A DNA stretch of 64,000 bases from NCBI RefSeq assembly GCF_004016505.1, contig NZ_SACR01000001.1, forward strand, positions 992,001 through 1,056,000. Reading direction: 5' to 3'. The notes under the pieces are model-generated. The model was not told where the DNA came from, made no database searches, and saw only the letters and a list, made by a program, of their open reading frames with translations. A program made the translations under genes and the position numbers. Below, in pieces: positions 41,464 to 51,442 of the stretch; position 1 is the stretch's first letter; each line of letters starts with the position of its first letter. This DNA comes from Rubrivivax rivuli (GTDB taxonomy: Bacteria; Pseudomonadota; Gammaproteobacteria; Burkholderiales; Burkholderiaceae_C).

Positions 41464-43023
41464 ATGAGTTCCCTACTCGCGGCGCTGTGCCGCGATAGCA
41501 GGCGAGCGCTGCTTGCGGTGGCCCGCTGCGGTGGGCGCAGCGCAGCCGCGTGCCTGCTTCTGCTGCCGGCCTTCGCACTGGCGCAGGGGCAGGCCCGCGG
41601 CGCTGCCTTCGTCCCCTCGCTGAGCAGCGAGGTCACCTATGTCGACATTCGCCGTTTCGACACCGGCCCGTCCCGCAGCGAAACCACCGTCGAACTGCAG
41701 CCTGGCTTTCGCTTCACGGGCCGCGCCGGACGGATGCAGGGGTCGGTCGCCTACGGGCTGGGGCTGGTGCATCGCACGCGCAACGACCCCAACTTCGAGG
41801 CGCGCAACCAGCTGGCCGCCGCGCTGAACGGCGCCCTGGTGGAGGACCTGGCCTTCCTGGATGTCTCGGCGTCCATCGCCAAGCAATCGGTGTCGGCCTT
41901 CGGGCAGCAGTCGGTGACGGGGCAGGCCATCGACAACCCCAACCAGCAAGAGGTGGGCACGCTCAACATCACCCCCTCGCTGCGGGGCCGGCTGGCGGGT
42001 GTCGCTGCGGTGGACCTGCGCGTGAACACCACCGCCTCCAACACGCGGAAGTCGCTCGAGGGCGACAGCCTCAGCACCGGCGCGTCCTTGTCGCTCAGTT
42101 CCGTCGACGCGGGCGCCTTGCTGGGGTGGAGCCTGAGCGCGAGCACCATCACCACCGATTACCGAACCCGGGCCGACGCCAAGAACGACCGGGCCACCTT
42201 GGCGCTGGAATTGAGGCCCGATGTCGATCTCGGTCTCAGCCTGCGTGCCGGCCGTGAAACGGCAGAAGTCACCCAGGTGGCGGGCGAGGCTGTGCAGCAG
42301 AACAACTGGGGTGCTTCGTTGCGTTGGCAGCCCAGCCCGCGAACCCTGGCCAGTTTCACCACCGACCGGCGCTTCTTCGGACGTTCCCACGCGGTGAACC
42401 TGTCCTACCGCCTGGCGCGATCGAGCTTCCGTTTCGGCAGCGTTCGCGACATCACCCTGGCGGCCAGCGCCGACAGCCTGGCGAAGCCGGCGTCGCTCTA
42501 CGATCTTTTCTTCGAGCAGTTTGCCTCGCAGGAGCCCGACCCAGTGCAGCGTCAGCAACTCGTGCTGAACTTCCTGTCGGGCCTGGGGCTGGACCCTGCC
42601 GCCACCGTCACCGGCGGGAGCATCAACCGCGGGCCCACCGTGCAGCAGCGCAGCGACATCGGCTGGATCTACGGCGGGCAGCGGCTCACCGTTTCGGGGC
42701 AGGCGTTTGCGAGCCGTTCGACGCAGTTGGGCCTGGAAGGCGCGGCGGCCACCGAAGCCGGGCCACGCCAGCGTGGCTACACCGGCAATGTCGCCTACCG
42801 CCTCACGCCGACGGCCACCTTGAATCTGCAGGGTTCGCGCCTCATGACCAAAGCAACGAACAATCAGGCGGGCACAGATTTGAAGTCGCTGGGCCTGAAC
42901 CTGACCGAGCGCCTCGGCCGCCACACCACGGCGGGGCTGAGCGCCCGCTACAGTGTGTTCAACAGCGTGACGACGCCGTACCGCGAGACCGCGGTCAGCG
43001 CGACACTCGGCCTGAGGTACTGA
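41464..43023 (+). CDS. PEP-CTERM-associated outer-membrane beta-barrel protein (TIGR03016-like)
   Basis: A 519-residue protein with a signal peptide (AAACLLLLPAFALA-QG) and alternating hydrophobic/polar strands through most of its length, ending in an aromatic residue (TLGLRY) as outer-membrane barrels do. Position and pattern match the barrel protein family found in exosortase A loci. It probably sits in the outer membrane and assists polysaccharide secretion or anchoring; its exact job is unknown. It lies 15 bases after the kinase gene and 3 before the ATPase gene. Confidence 0.85.
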   Translation: MSSLLAALCRDSRRALLAVARCGGRSAAACLLLLPAFALAQGQARGAAFVPSLSSEVTYVDIRRFDTGPSRSETTVELQPGFRFTGRAGRMQGSVAYGLGLVHRTRNDPNFEARNQLAAALNGALVEDLAFLDVSASIAKQSVSAFGQQSVTGQAIDNPNQQEVGTLNITPSLRGRLAGVAAVDLRVNTTASNTRKSLEGDSLSTGASLSLSSVDAGALLGWSLSASTITTDYRTRADAKNDRATLALELRPDVDLGLSLRAGRETAEVTQVAGEAVQQNNWGASLRWQPSPRTLASFTTDRRFFGRSHAVNLSYRLARSSFRFGSVRDITLAASADSLAKPASLYDLFFEQFASQEPDPVQRQQLVLNFLSGLGLDPAATVTGGSINRGPTVQQRSDIGWIYGGQRLTVSGQAFASRSTQLGLEGAAATEAGPRQRGYTGNVAYRLTPTATLNLQGSRLMTKATNNQAGTDLKSLGLNLTERLGRHTTAGLSARYSVFNSVTTPYRETAVSATLGLRY

Positions 43024-43026
43024 GCC

Positions 43027-44136
43027 ATGTACGAAGCCTTCTACGGCCTCAGCGCCAAACCCTTCCAGCTCAACCCCGACCCGAGCTTCTACTTCGCGAG
43101 CAAGCAGCACCGCCGTGCGAAGGCGTACCTCGAGTACGGCGTCTCGCGGAACGAAGGTTTCATCGTCATCACTGGCGAGATCGGCGCCGGCAAGACCATG
43201 GTGCTGCGCAGCCTCATCGAGGGGCTCAACGGCAGCAACGTCATCACCGGCCACCTCGTCACCACGCAGCTGGGCGCCGAAGACACGCTGCGCATGGTGG
43301 GCGCCGCCTTCGGCTTCCGCGTGAAGGACGTGCCCAAGAGCGAACTTCTGATCACGCTGGAAGCCTTCCTCATCAGCCAGACCAGCAAGGGCAAGCGCTG
43401 CCTGCTCATCGTCGACGAGGCGCAGAACCTCACGCCGCGCGCGGTGGAGGAACTGCGCATGCTCAGCAACTTCCAGTTCGGCAACCAGGCGCTGCTGCAG
43501 AGCTTTCTGGTGGGCCAGCCCGAGTTCCGCGAGATCCTGCAGCAGCCCGAGATGGAGCAGTTCCGCCAGCGGGTGGCGGCCACCTGCCACATCGGGCCGC
43601 TGGACACCGAAGAGACCCGTGGCTACATCGAGCACCGGCTCAAGTGCGCCGGAGCGAAGGGCAAGCCCAGCTTCGAGCCCGGCGTTTTCGACGGCATCCA
43701 CAAGGCCACGGGCGGCATTCCGCGGCGCATCAATGCGGTCTGCGACCGCCTGCTGCTCGCAGGTTTCCTGGCCGGGCGCACGCTCATCACCGTGGCCGAT
43801 GTGACCGAGGTGGTGCGCGAACTGGAGCAGGAAAACGCCGTGCCCGCCGGCCGGGCGGCCGCACGCCGCGCGGTGGCCGCCGTGGCCGACCCGACCATGC
43901 CCGGCGGCATGGCCGGTGCGCTGCTGGATGTGGACCTCGGCGCGGTGCAGATGGGCGCGCAGGAACTCGACGCCATGTCGCAGCAGATCGCCGCGCTGAC
44001 GGCCGATCAGCGTGGCGACCAGCTCCAGCGGCTGGAGCGCAGCCTGCTGCGCCTGGAGCGCATCAACGTGCAGACACTGGCCATGCTCACCAAGCTGGTC
44101 GAGGCCGTCAAGAAACCCGACACTCCGGGCGCCTGA
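43027..44136 (+). CDS. XrtA-associated AAA ATPase (ExeA-like, TIGR03015-like)
   Basis: A 369-residue ATPase starting MYEAFYGLSAKPFQLNPDP, the typical start of ExeA/GspA-like ATPases. Walker A is GEIGAGKT (50-57), Walker B LLIVDEAQ with Asp130-Glu131, then the sensor segment FLVGQPEF and the arginine-finger region GGIPRRINAVCDR. The last 100 residues hold an Ala-rich linker and a heptad-like helix. It is a standard member of exosortase A loci and is thought to energise assembly in the envelope. Confidence 0.93.
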   Translation: MYEAFYGLSAKPFQLNPDPSFYFASKQHRRAKAYLEYGVSRNEGFIVITGEIGAGKTMVLRSLIEGLNGSNVITGHLVTTQLGAEDTLRMVGAAFGFRVKDVPKSELLITLEAFLISQTSKGKRCLLIVDEAQNLTPRAVEELRMLSNFQFGNQALLQSFLVGQPEFREILQQPEMEQFRQRVAATCHIGPLDTEETRGYIEHRLKCAGAKGKPSFEPGVFDGIHKATGGIPRRINAVCDRLLLAGFLAGRTLITVADVTEVVRELEQENAVPAGRAAARRAVAAVADPTMPGGMAGALLDVDLGAVQMGAQELDAMSQQIAALTADQRGDQLQRLERSLLRLERINVQTLAMLTKLVEAVKKPDTPGA

Positions 44137-44199
44137 GCCCGTGCGAGCCCGCTCGGGCGTGGCATATGACCACCCGGGCCGCTCGCGAGGGCGGCCACA

Positions 44200-45066
44200 A
44201 TGCGCGCTGCCATGCTCGCACCCGCCATCACCAACGCCCTGACCATCGACGTGGAAGATTACTTCCAGGTCTCTGCGCTCGCGCCCTACATCCGCCGCGA
44301 TGAGTGGGAAGCGCGCGAGTGCCGCGTCGAGCGCAACGTCGACCGCATCCTCGCGATGCTCGCCGAACACCAGGTGCAGGCCACCTTCTTCACGCTGGGC
44401 TGGGTGGCCGAGCGTTACCCCCAGGTGGTGCGCCGCATCGTCGAAGGCGGCCACGAACTGGCCAGCCACGGCTACGGCCATGAACGGGCCAGCGACCTGA
44501 ACGAGAAGGCCTTCCGCGAAGACGTCACGCGGGCCAAGTTGCTGCTGGAAGATCTTTCGGGCCGTCCGGTGCTCGGCTACCGCGCGCCCAGCTTCAGCAT
44601 CGGCACCGGCAATCTCTGGGCCTTCGATGAGCTGGCGCGGGCCGGCTACACCTACAGCAGCAGCATCTACCCCATCAAGCACGACCACTACGGCATGCCC
44701 GACTCGCCGCGCTTCGCCTACCGCGTGGGTGCCGGCTTGATGGAAGTGCCGATCACCACGGTGCGTATGGGGCAGCGCAACCTGCCTTCCACCGGTGGCG
44801 GCTGGTTCCGGCTGATGCCCTATGCCCTGTCGCGCTGGATGCTGCGCCGCGTGAACCAGCAAGACCACGAGGCCGCGATCTTCTACTTCCACCCCTGGGA
44901 GATCGACCCCGGCCAGCCGCGCATCCCCGGCATCGACGCCAAGACGCGTTTTCGCCACTACGTGAACCTCGACCGCAACGAGGCCAAGCTGCGCCAGCTG
45001 CTGCAAGACTTCCGCTGGGGCCGCATGGACCACATCTTCCTCGCCGGCCCAGCGGCCCGCAGCTGA
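44200..45066 (+). CDS. XrtA-system polysaccharide deacetylase
   Basis: A 288-residue NodB-type carbohydrate deacetylase. The catalytic aspartate region is TIDVEDYFQVS (Asp17, Asp20). The metal histidines lie in ELASHGYGH, the third motif is GYRAPSFSIG, and FYFHPWEID is near the end. It would remove acetyl groups from amino sugars of the exopolysaccharide. It has no signal peptide, as is common for this subfamily. ATG 44200 has a GAGGG sequence upstream; ATG 44212 is an alternative. Confidence 0.93.
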   Translation: MRAAMLAPAITNALTIDVEDYFQVSALAPYIRRDEWEARECRVERNVDRILAMLAEHQVQATFFTLGWVAERYPQVVRRIVEGGHELASHGYGHERASDLNEKAFREDVTRAKLLLEDLSGRPVLGYRAPSFSIGTGNLWAFDELARAGYTYSSSIYPIKHDHYGMPDSPRFAYRVGAGLMEVPITTVRMGQRNLPSTGGGWFRLMPYALSRWMLRRVNQQDHEAAIFYFHPWEIDPGQPRIPGIDAKTRFRHYVNLDRNEAKLRQLLQDFRWGRMDHIFLAGPAARS

Positions 45067-45074
45067 GCCTGTCT

Positions 45075-46112
45075 GTGCCCACCATCGAGCGCCTGGCCCC
45101 ACAGGACGCCCGCGGCGCCGCGCTGTGGGACGCCTTTGTCATGGCCTGCCCGCAGGCCACCTTCTTCCACCGCAGCGCCTGGCAGCAGGTGATGCATGAG
45201 GTGTTCCGCCACGACACGCACTACCTCTTCGCGCACGAGGCTGGCCGTGTGACGGGGGTGCTGCCGCTGGCGCACATGAAGAGCCTGCTCTTCGGCAACG
45301 CGCTCACCAGCCTGCCCTTCGCGGTGTATGGCGGCGTGGCGGCCGATGACGAAGCCACCGCTGCCGCGCTGGAGGCCGAAGCCCAGCGCCTGGCGCAACA
45401 GCTGGGCGTGGACCACCTGGAACTGCGCCAGCTGCAACGCCAGCACGAAGGCTGGCCGCGGCAGGAGCTCTACGTCACCTTCCGCAAGGAGATCCTGGCG
45501 GAAGAAGAGGCCAACATGCTGGCCATCCCGCGCAAGCAGCGCGCGATGGTGCGCAAGGGCATCAAGAACGGTCTGAAGAGCGAGATCGACCCGGGTGTCG
45601 ACCGCTTCTTCCAGCTCTACGCCGACAACGTGCACCGCCATGGCACGCCGGCGCTCAGCCGCCGTTACTTCGAGGCCCTGCGCCGCCACTTCGGCGACGA
45701 CTGCGAGGTGCTCACCGTCACCGGCCCCGAAGGCCAGTTGCTCAGCAGCGTGCTGAGCTTCTACTTCCGTGACGAGGTGCTGCCCTACTACGCCGGCGAC
45801 GAATGGGCCGCGCGTGACCTGGCCGCCAACGACTTCAAGTACTGGGAGCTGATGCGCCGCTCGTGCGCGCGCGGCCTCAAGACCTTCGACTACGGGCGCA
45901 GCAAGGTCGGCACCGGCCCATACAGCTTCAAGAAGAACTGGGGCTTCGAGCCCACGCCGCTGCACTACGAGTACCGCCTCTACAAGCGCGACGCCGTGCC
46001 GCAGAACAACCCGGCGAACAAGAAGTACAAGCTGATGATCGAAACGTGGCGGCGCATGCCGCTGGGCTTCGCGAACTGGCTCGGCCCCTTCGTGGTGCGC
46101 AGCCTGGGTTGA
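45075..46112 (+). CDS. FemAB-like XrtA-associated acyltransferase
   Basis: A 345-residue GNAT/FemAB-type protein, the family that transfers aminoacyl groups from tRNA to peptidoglycan or related acceptors. FHRSAWQQVMHEVF and the C-terminal block RGLKTFDYGRSKVGTGPYSFKKNWGFEP are the hallmarks of the exosortase-associated group. It may add an acyl or aminoacyl substituent to the polysaccharide or its carrier; the reaction is not known. GTG start at 45075. Its TGA overlaps the next ATG by one base. Confidence 0.9.
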   Translation: MPTIERLAPQDARGAALWDAFVMACPQATFFHRSAWQQVMHEVFRHDTHYLFAHEAGRVTGVLPLAHMKSLLFGNALTSLPFAVYGGVAADDEATAAALEAEAQRLAQQLGVDHLELRQLQRQHEGWPRQELYVTFRKEILAEEEANMLAIPRKQRAMVRKGIKNGLKSEIDPGVDRFFQLYADNVHRHGTPALSRRYFEALRRHFGDDCEVLTVTGPEGQLLSSVLSFYFRDEVLPYYAGDEWAARDLAANDFKYWELMRRSCARGLKTFDYGRSKVGTGPYSFKKNWGFEPTPLHYEYRLYKRDAVPQNNPANKKYKLMIETWRRMPLGFANWLGPFVVRSLG

Positions 46113-47377
46113 TGGCCGTGGCTCGCATCCTGTTTCTGGCGCACCGCCTGCCCTACCCGCCCAACAAGGGCGACAAGGTGCGCAGCTACCACCTGTTGCG
46201 CCACCTCGCCGAGCGGCACCAGGTACACCTGGGCACCTTCGTCGACGACCCCGACGACCTGCAGCACCTGCCCACCGTGCAGCGTTGGTGCGCCAGTGTG
46301 CATGCCGAGCAGCTCCACCCCCGCCTTGCCAGGCTGGCCAGCCTGCGCGGCCTGGCCACGGGCGAGGCGCTGACCGAGGTGTACTACCGCAGCCCCCGCC
46401 TGGCCCGTTGGGTGGCGCAGACGGTGGCTCGCGAGCGCATCGACGCGACCGTGGTGTTCTCTTCGTCGATGGCGCAGTACGCCCAGGCCCACCCGGCGGT
46501 GCCCATGCTGGTGGATTTCGTCGATGTCGACTCTGCCAAGTGGGCCGACTACGCCCATCAGCACCCTTGGCCGCTCTCGTGGCTGTATGCGCGCGAGGGC
46601 CGCATGCTGCTGGCCTGCGAGCGGCGCGTGGCGGCACAGGGGCGCCGCAGCTTCTTCGCCACCGAGAAGGAAGCCGCGTTGTTCCGCAGCCTGGCGCCCG
46701 AGGTGGCCGAATCTGTCGAGGGCATGGACAACGGCGTGGATGCCGAGTACTTCGCGCCAGAGCCCGGGCGGGCCTCGCCCTTCGCCACGAACGAAGTGCC
46801 GCTGGTCTTCACCGGCGCCATGGACTACTGGCCCAACGTGGACGCCGTGAGCTGGTTTGCAGCTGCGGTTCTGCCGCAATTGCGCGCCGTACATCCGCAG
46901 TTGCGCCTGCACATCGTGGGCCGCAGCCCGACGCCGGCCGTGCTGGCGCTGGCCGGTGACGCCGTGGTGGTGACGGGCACCGTGCCCGATGTCCGCCCCT
47001 ACCTGCAGCACGCCGCGGCGGTGGTGGCGCCGTTGCGCCTGGCGCGGGGCATCCAGAACAAGATCCTCGAAGCCATGGCCATGGGTCGCCCCGTGGTGGC
47101 CGCAGAAACCTGCGTCAGCGCCATGCGGGTGGTACCCGGGCAGGACGTGGTGCCGGCCCGCGAGGCGGCCGATTACGTCCGCGAACTGCTCGCGCTGCTG
47201 GCCGATGCCCCCCGTGCCTCGGCCCTCGGCGAAGCCGGCCGCCGCTGCGTGGTGCAGGGCTACGCCTGGCCTGCGCATCTGCAGACCCTGGAACGCCATC
47301 TTCAGCACACGCTGAAAGCCCAGGCCAGCCTGCCACTGGCAGCGATGGCCCCGAACCCTGCCGGAGCCCGCGCGTGA
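46112..47377 (+). CDS. XrtA-system glycosyltransferase (GT4, TIGR03087-like)
   Basis: A 421-residue GT-B glycosyltransferase. It begins MAVARILFLAHRLPYPPNKGDK, with the loop PNKGDKVRSYHLLRHL typical of this exosortase group. The C-terminal half has VFTGAMDYWPNVDAVSWF, VTGTVPDVRPYLQ and the ARGIQNKILEAMAMGRPVVA nucleotide-sugar site. It adds one sugar to the lipid-linked repeat in the cytoplasm. It overlaps the gene before it by one base and the exosortase gene by four. Confidence 0.92.
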   Translation: MAVARILFLAHRLPYPPNKGDKVRSYHLLRHLAERHQVHLGTFVDDPDDLQHLPTVQRWCASVHAEQLHPRLARLASLRGLATGEALTEVYYRSPRLARWVAQTVARERIDATVVFSSSMAQYAQAHPAVPMLVDFVDVDSAKWADYAHQHPWPLSWLYAREGRMLLACERRVAAQGRRSFFATEKEAALFRSLAPEVAESVEGMDNGVDAEYFAPEPGRASPFATNEVPLVFTGAMDYWPNVDAVSWFAAAVLPQLRAVHPQLRLHIVGRSPTPAVLALAGDAVVVTGTVPDVRPYLQHAAAVVAPLRLARGIQNKILEAMAMGRPVVAAETCVSAMRVVPGQDVVPAREAADYVRELLALLADAPRASALGEAGRRCVVQGYAWPAHLQTLERHLQHTLKAQASLPLAAMAPNPAGARA

Positions 47378-48930
47378 GTGCCGTTCTTTCCATGCCCGCC
47401 GCGCCCCCGCAGCATTGGCGACTGCCGCTCGCGGTGCTCGGTGGTGTGCTGCTGCTGCTGCTGTGGCAGTACCGCGAGACCTTCCTGGCCATGGTCGGCA
47501 TCTGGGAGCGCTCGGGCACCTTCGCCCACGCCTTCCTGGTGCCGCCCATCAGCCTGTGGCTGGTGTGGCGCCAGCGCGAACGGCTGGCGCGCCTGAACCC
47601 CAAGCCGCTGCCGTGGATGCTGCTGCCCGCGCTGCTGTGCGGCCTGGCCTGGCTGGTGGGTGACCTCGCAGGTGTGAATGCCCTGACGCAGCTGGCCGTG
47701 ACCGCGCTGCTGGTGCTGGCCGTGCCCGCCTTGCTGGGCTGGCAGGTGGCGCGGGTGCTGGCGTTTCCGCTGGGCTTCCTGTTCTTCATGGTGCCCATCG
47801 GTGAGTTCGTGATGCCGCTGATGATGGAGTGGACGGCCGACGTCACCGTGGCCACCGTCCGTGCCATCGGCATCCCGGTGTACCGCGAAGGCCTGCAGTT
47901 CGTCATCCCCACGGGCAGCTGGAGCGTGGTGGAAGCCTGCAGCGGCGTGCGCTACCTCATCGCCAGTTTCATGGTGGGCACGCTCTTCGCCTACCTGAAC
48001 TACAACTCCACGCGGCGGCGGCTGGCCTTCGTGGGCTTCTCGTTGCTGATGCCCATCGTGGCGAACTGGGGCCGCGCGGTGATGATTGTGCTGCTGGGCC
48101 ATTACTCGGGCAACAAGCTGGCCGTTGGCGTGGACCACCTCATCTACGGCTGGGTCTTCTTCGGCATCGTCATCGGCATCATGTTCCTGGTGGGTTCTGG
48201 CTGGGCCGAACCCGAGCTGGCCCTGCCGCCGGTCTCGGCTGCCGAGCAGGCCGCGTGGCAACTGCGCAGGGCCCCGCTGCAGTGGTGGGTGGCTGCCAGC
48301 CTGGTGCTGGTGTTGAGTGCGCCGCCCCTGCTTGCGAACCGGCTGCAGATGGCGGACACCCCGACGCCCCTGCTGCGCCTGCCGGCGCTGCCCGGCACCG
48401 CCGATGTGCCGGGCGCCGAGCCCTTGCACAAGCCGACGTACGAGAACCCGCGCGCAGAGGCCTCGCGGGTCTACGGGCAAGGGGCCGCGGCCATCACCGT
48501 GCACGTGGCCTACTACCGCCAGCAGACTTTCGGCCGCAAGCTCGTGAACTCGCAAAACGTGCTGGTCACGTCAGACGACAAGCTCTGGCGGCAGACCTCG
48601 CGTTCGTCCACCGCCGTCACGGTGGCTGGTGAGCCCCTGGTTCTGCGCACGGCCGAACTGCGCAGCGGCAGCGTGGGCGGCCTCTCTGCCGAGCAGACGC
48701 TGCAGGTGCGCCAGCTCTACTGGGTGAACGGCCGCCTGACCACCAGCAACCACCTGGCGGCCCTGCTGGGCGTGGCCGGGCAGCTCACCGGCCGGGGCGA
48801 CGACGCCGCGGGACTCACCTTCTACATCTCAGGCAGCGGCCCTGAAGCCCAGGCGCAGCTCGACCTGTTCATCGCCCAGCAGCTCGGCCCCTTGTCGACC
48901 TGGCTGAACAGCGTGCGCATGCAGCGCTGA
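47374..48930 (+). CDS. xrtA: Exosortase A fused to EpsI domain
   Basis: A 518-residue inner-membrane protein. The first 300 residues are exosortase: eight or so membrane segments with the three catalytic residues Cys189 in VEACSGVRYLIAS, Arg234 in NWGRAVMIVLLGH and His255 in VGVDHLIYGW. Residues about 310-518 form a periplasmic EpsI-type domain (AYYRQQTFGRKLVNSQNVLV). Exosortase A is proposed to cleave PEP-CTERM signals and hand the proteins to the cell surface or an exopolysaccharide-linked anchor. The GTG start overlaps the preceding stop as GTGA. The encoded PEP-CTERM protein at 34244 is a likely substrate. Confidence 0.96.
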   Translation: MSAVLSMPAAPPQHWRLPLAVLGGVLLLLLWQYRETFLAMVGIWERSGTFAHAFLVPPISLWLVWRQRERLARLNPKPLPWMLLPALLCGLAWLVGDLAGVNALTQLAVTALLVLAVPALLGWQVARVLAFPLGFLFFMVPIGEFVMPLMMEWTADVTVATVRAIGIPVYREGLQFVIPTGSWSVVEACSGVRYLIASFMVGTLFAYLNYNSTRRRLAFVGFSLLMPIVANWGRAVMIVLLGHYSGNKLAVGVDHLIYGWVFFGIVIGIMFLVGSGWAEPELALPPVSAAEQAAWQLRRAPLQWWVAASLVLVLSAPPLLANRLQMADTPTPLLRLPALPGTADVPGAEPLHKPTYENPRAEASRVYGQGAAAITVHVAYYRQQTFGRKLVNSQNVLVTSDDKLWRQTSRSSTAVTVAGEPLVLRTAELRSGSVGGLSAEQTLQVRQLYWVNGRLTTSNHLAALLGVAGQLTGRGDDAAGLTFYISGSGPEAQAQLDLFIAQQLGPLSTWLNSVRMQR

Positions 48931-48980
48931 AGTGCACACTCTCGCCCCACAAGATCACTGAACCACCCTTGCACCACCCC

Positions 48981-50261
<1,281 letters not shown>

Positions 50262-50268
50262 CGTCACC

Positions 50269-51426
50269 GTGCGCGACGCTGCAGACAAGCGGCCGCTGGT
50301 CGCGCACGTGGTCTACCGTTTCTCGATGGGCGGGCTGGAAAACGGCGTCGTCAACCTGATCAACCGCCTGCCCGCAGACCGCTGGCGCCACGCCATCGTG
50401 GCCCTGACCGAGATCGATGCGGGCTTTGCCTCGCGCATCCAGCGGCCCGACGTTCAGATGCTGGCCCTGAACAAGCCGCCCGGGCAGGGCTTCTGGCAGT
50501 TCCCCAAGCTGTACCGCCTGTTCCGCCAGCTTCGGCCGGCCATCGTGCACACACGCAACCTGGGCGCGCTCGAGGCCCAGGTGCCGGCCTGGGCGGCCGG
50601 CGTGCCCGGCCGTGTGCATGGCGAGCATGGGCGCGATGCCGACGATGTGGACGGCACCAACCGCCGCCACATCCAGATGCGGCGTGTGTACCGTCACTTC
50701 GTGCACCAGCACATCGCCCTGGGCGGCGAGCTGGCGGGCTACCTGCGCACGAAGATAGGCGTGCCTGAGCGTGAGCTCACGGCCATCTACAACGGCGTCG
50801 ACCACCAGCGCTTCTGCCCCGCGCCTGCGCGCCTGCCCATACCCGGCTGCCCCTTCACCGACCCCGGGCTGTGGCTGGTGGGCACGGTGGGCCGCATGCA
50901 GACGGTGAAGGCGCAGCCGCTGCTGGCACAGGCCTTCGTTCAGCTGCTGCAGCAGCACCCTGCGCTTCGCGAAACGCTGCGCCTGGTGATGGTGGGCGAC
51001 GGGCCGCTGCGCGCCGAGTGCCAGGCCATCCTCGAGCAGGCGGGCGTGGCCCACCTGGCCTGGCTGCCAGGGGTGCGTGACGATGTGCCGGATGTCATGC
51101 GAGGGCTGGATTGCTTCGTGCTGCCCTCGTTGGCCGAGGGCATCTCGAATACCATTCTTGAGGCCATGGCCTGCGGGCTGCCGGTGCTGGCCACGCGTGT
51201 GGGTGCCGCGGCAGAACTGCTGGTCGACGGTCAGACGGGGTGGCTGGCAGCTGCCGGCGATGCGCAGGCGCTGGCTGACGGGCTGGGGCTTCTGGCTCGG
51301 AGTAGGAGCGACGCTCAGGCCATGGGGCAGGCGGGCCGCCTGCGCATTGAACAGCACTTCAGCCTGCCGGCCATGGTGGCGGCCTACGAGACAGTCTACG
51401 AACGCGCGCTGCCGCGCGCCCCGTAG
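50269..51426 (+). CDS. XrtA-system glycosyltransferase (GT4, TIGR03088-like)
   Basis: A 385-residue GT4 enzyme. HVVYRFSMGGLENGVVNLINRLP at the N-terminus is characteristic; the second half has GTVGRMQTVKAQ, VGDGPLRAEC, LPSLAEGISNTILEAMACGLPVLAT. GTG start at 50269, 7 bases after the dehydrogenase stop. It adds a sugar to the lipid-linked repeat; the donor cannot be told from sequence alone. Confidence 0.92.
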   Translation: MRDAADKRPLVAHVVYRFSMGGLENGVVNLINRLPADRWRHAIVALTEIDAGFASRIQRPDVQMLALNKPPGQGFWQFPKLYRLFRQLRPAIVHTRNLGALEAQVPAWAAGVPGRVHGEHGRDADDVDGTNRRHIQMRRVYRHFVHQHIALGGELAGYLRTKIGVPERELTAIYNGVDHQRFCPAPARLPIPGCPFTDPGLWLVGTVGRMQTVKAQPLLAQAFVQLLQQHPALRETLRLVMVGDGPLRAECQAILEQAGVAHLAWLPGVRDDVPDVMRGLDCFVLPSLAEGISNTILEAMACGLPVLATRVGAAAELLVDGQTGWLAAAGDAQALADGLGLLARSRSDAQAMGQAGRLRIEQHFSLPAMVAAYETVYERALPRAP

Positions 51427-51442
51427 TGGAGCAGAACCAGAC

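Noticed and set aside
41473-45102. A 1209-codon open frame on the - strand
   Set aside because: It lies antisense to four well-supported genes (beta-barrel, ATPase, deacetylase, start of the FemAB-like gene), is His/Gln/Arg-rich in the way high-GC shadow frames are, and shows no motifs.
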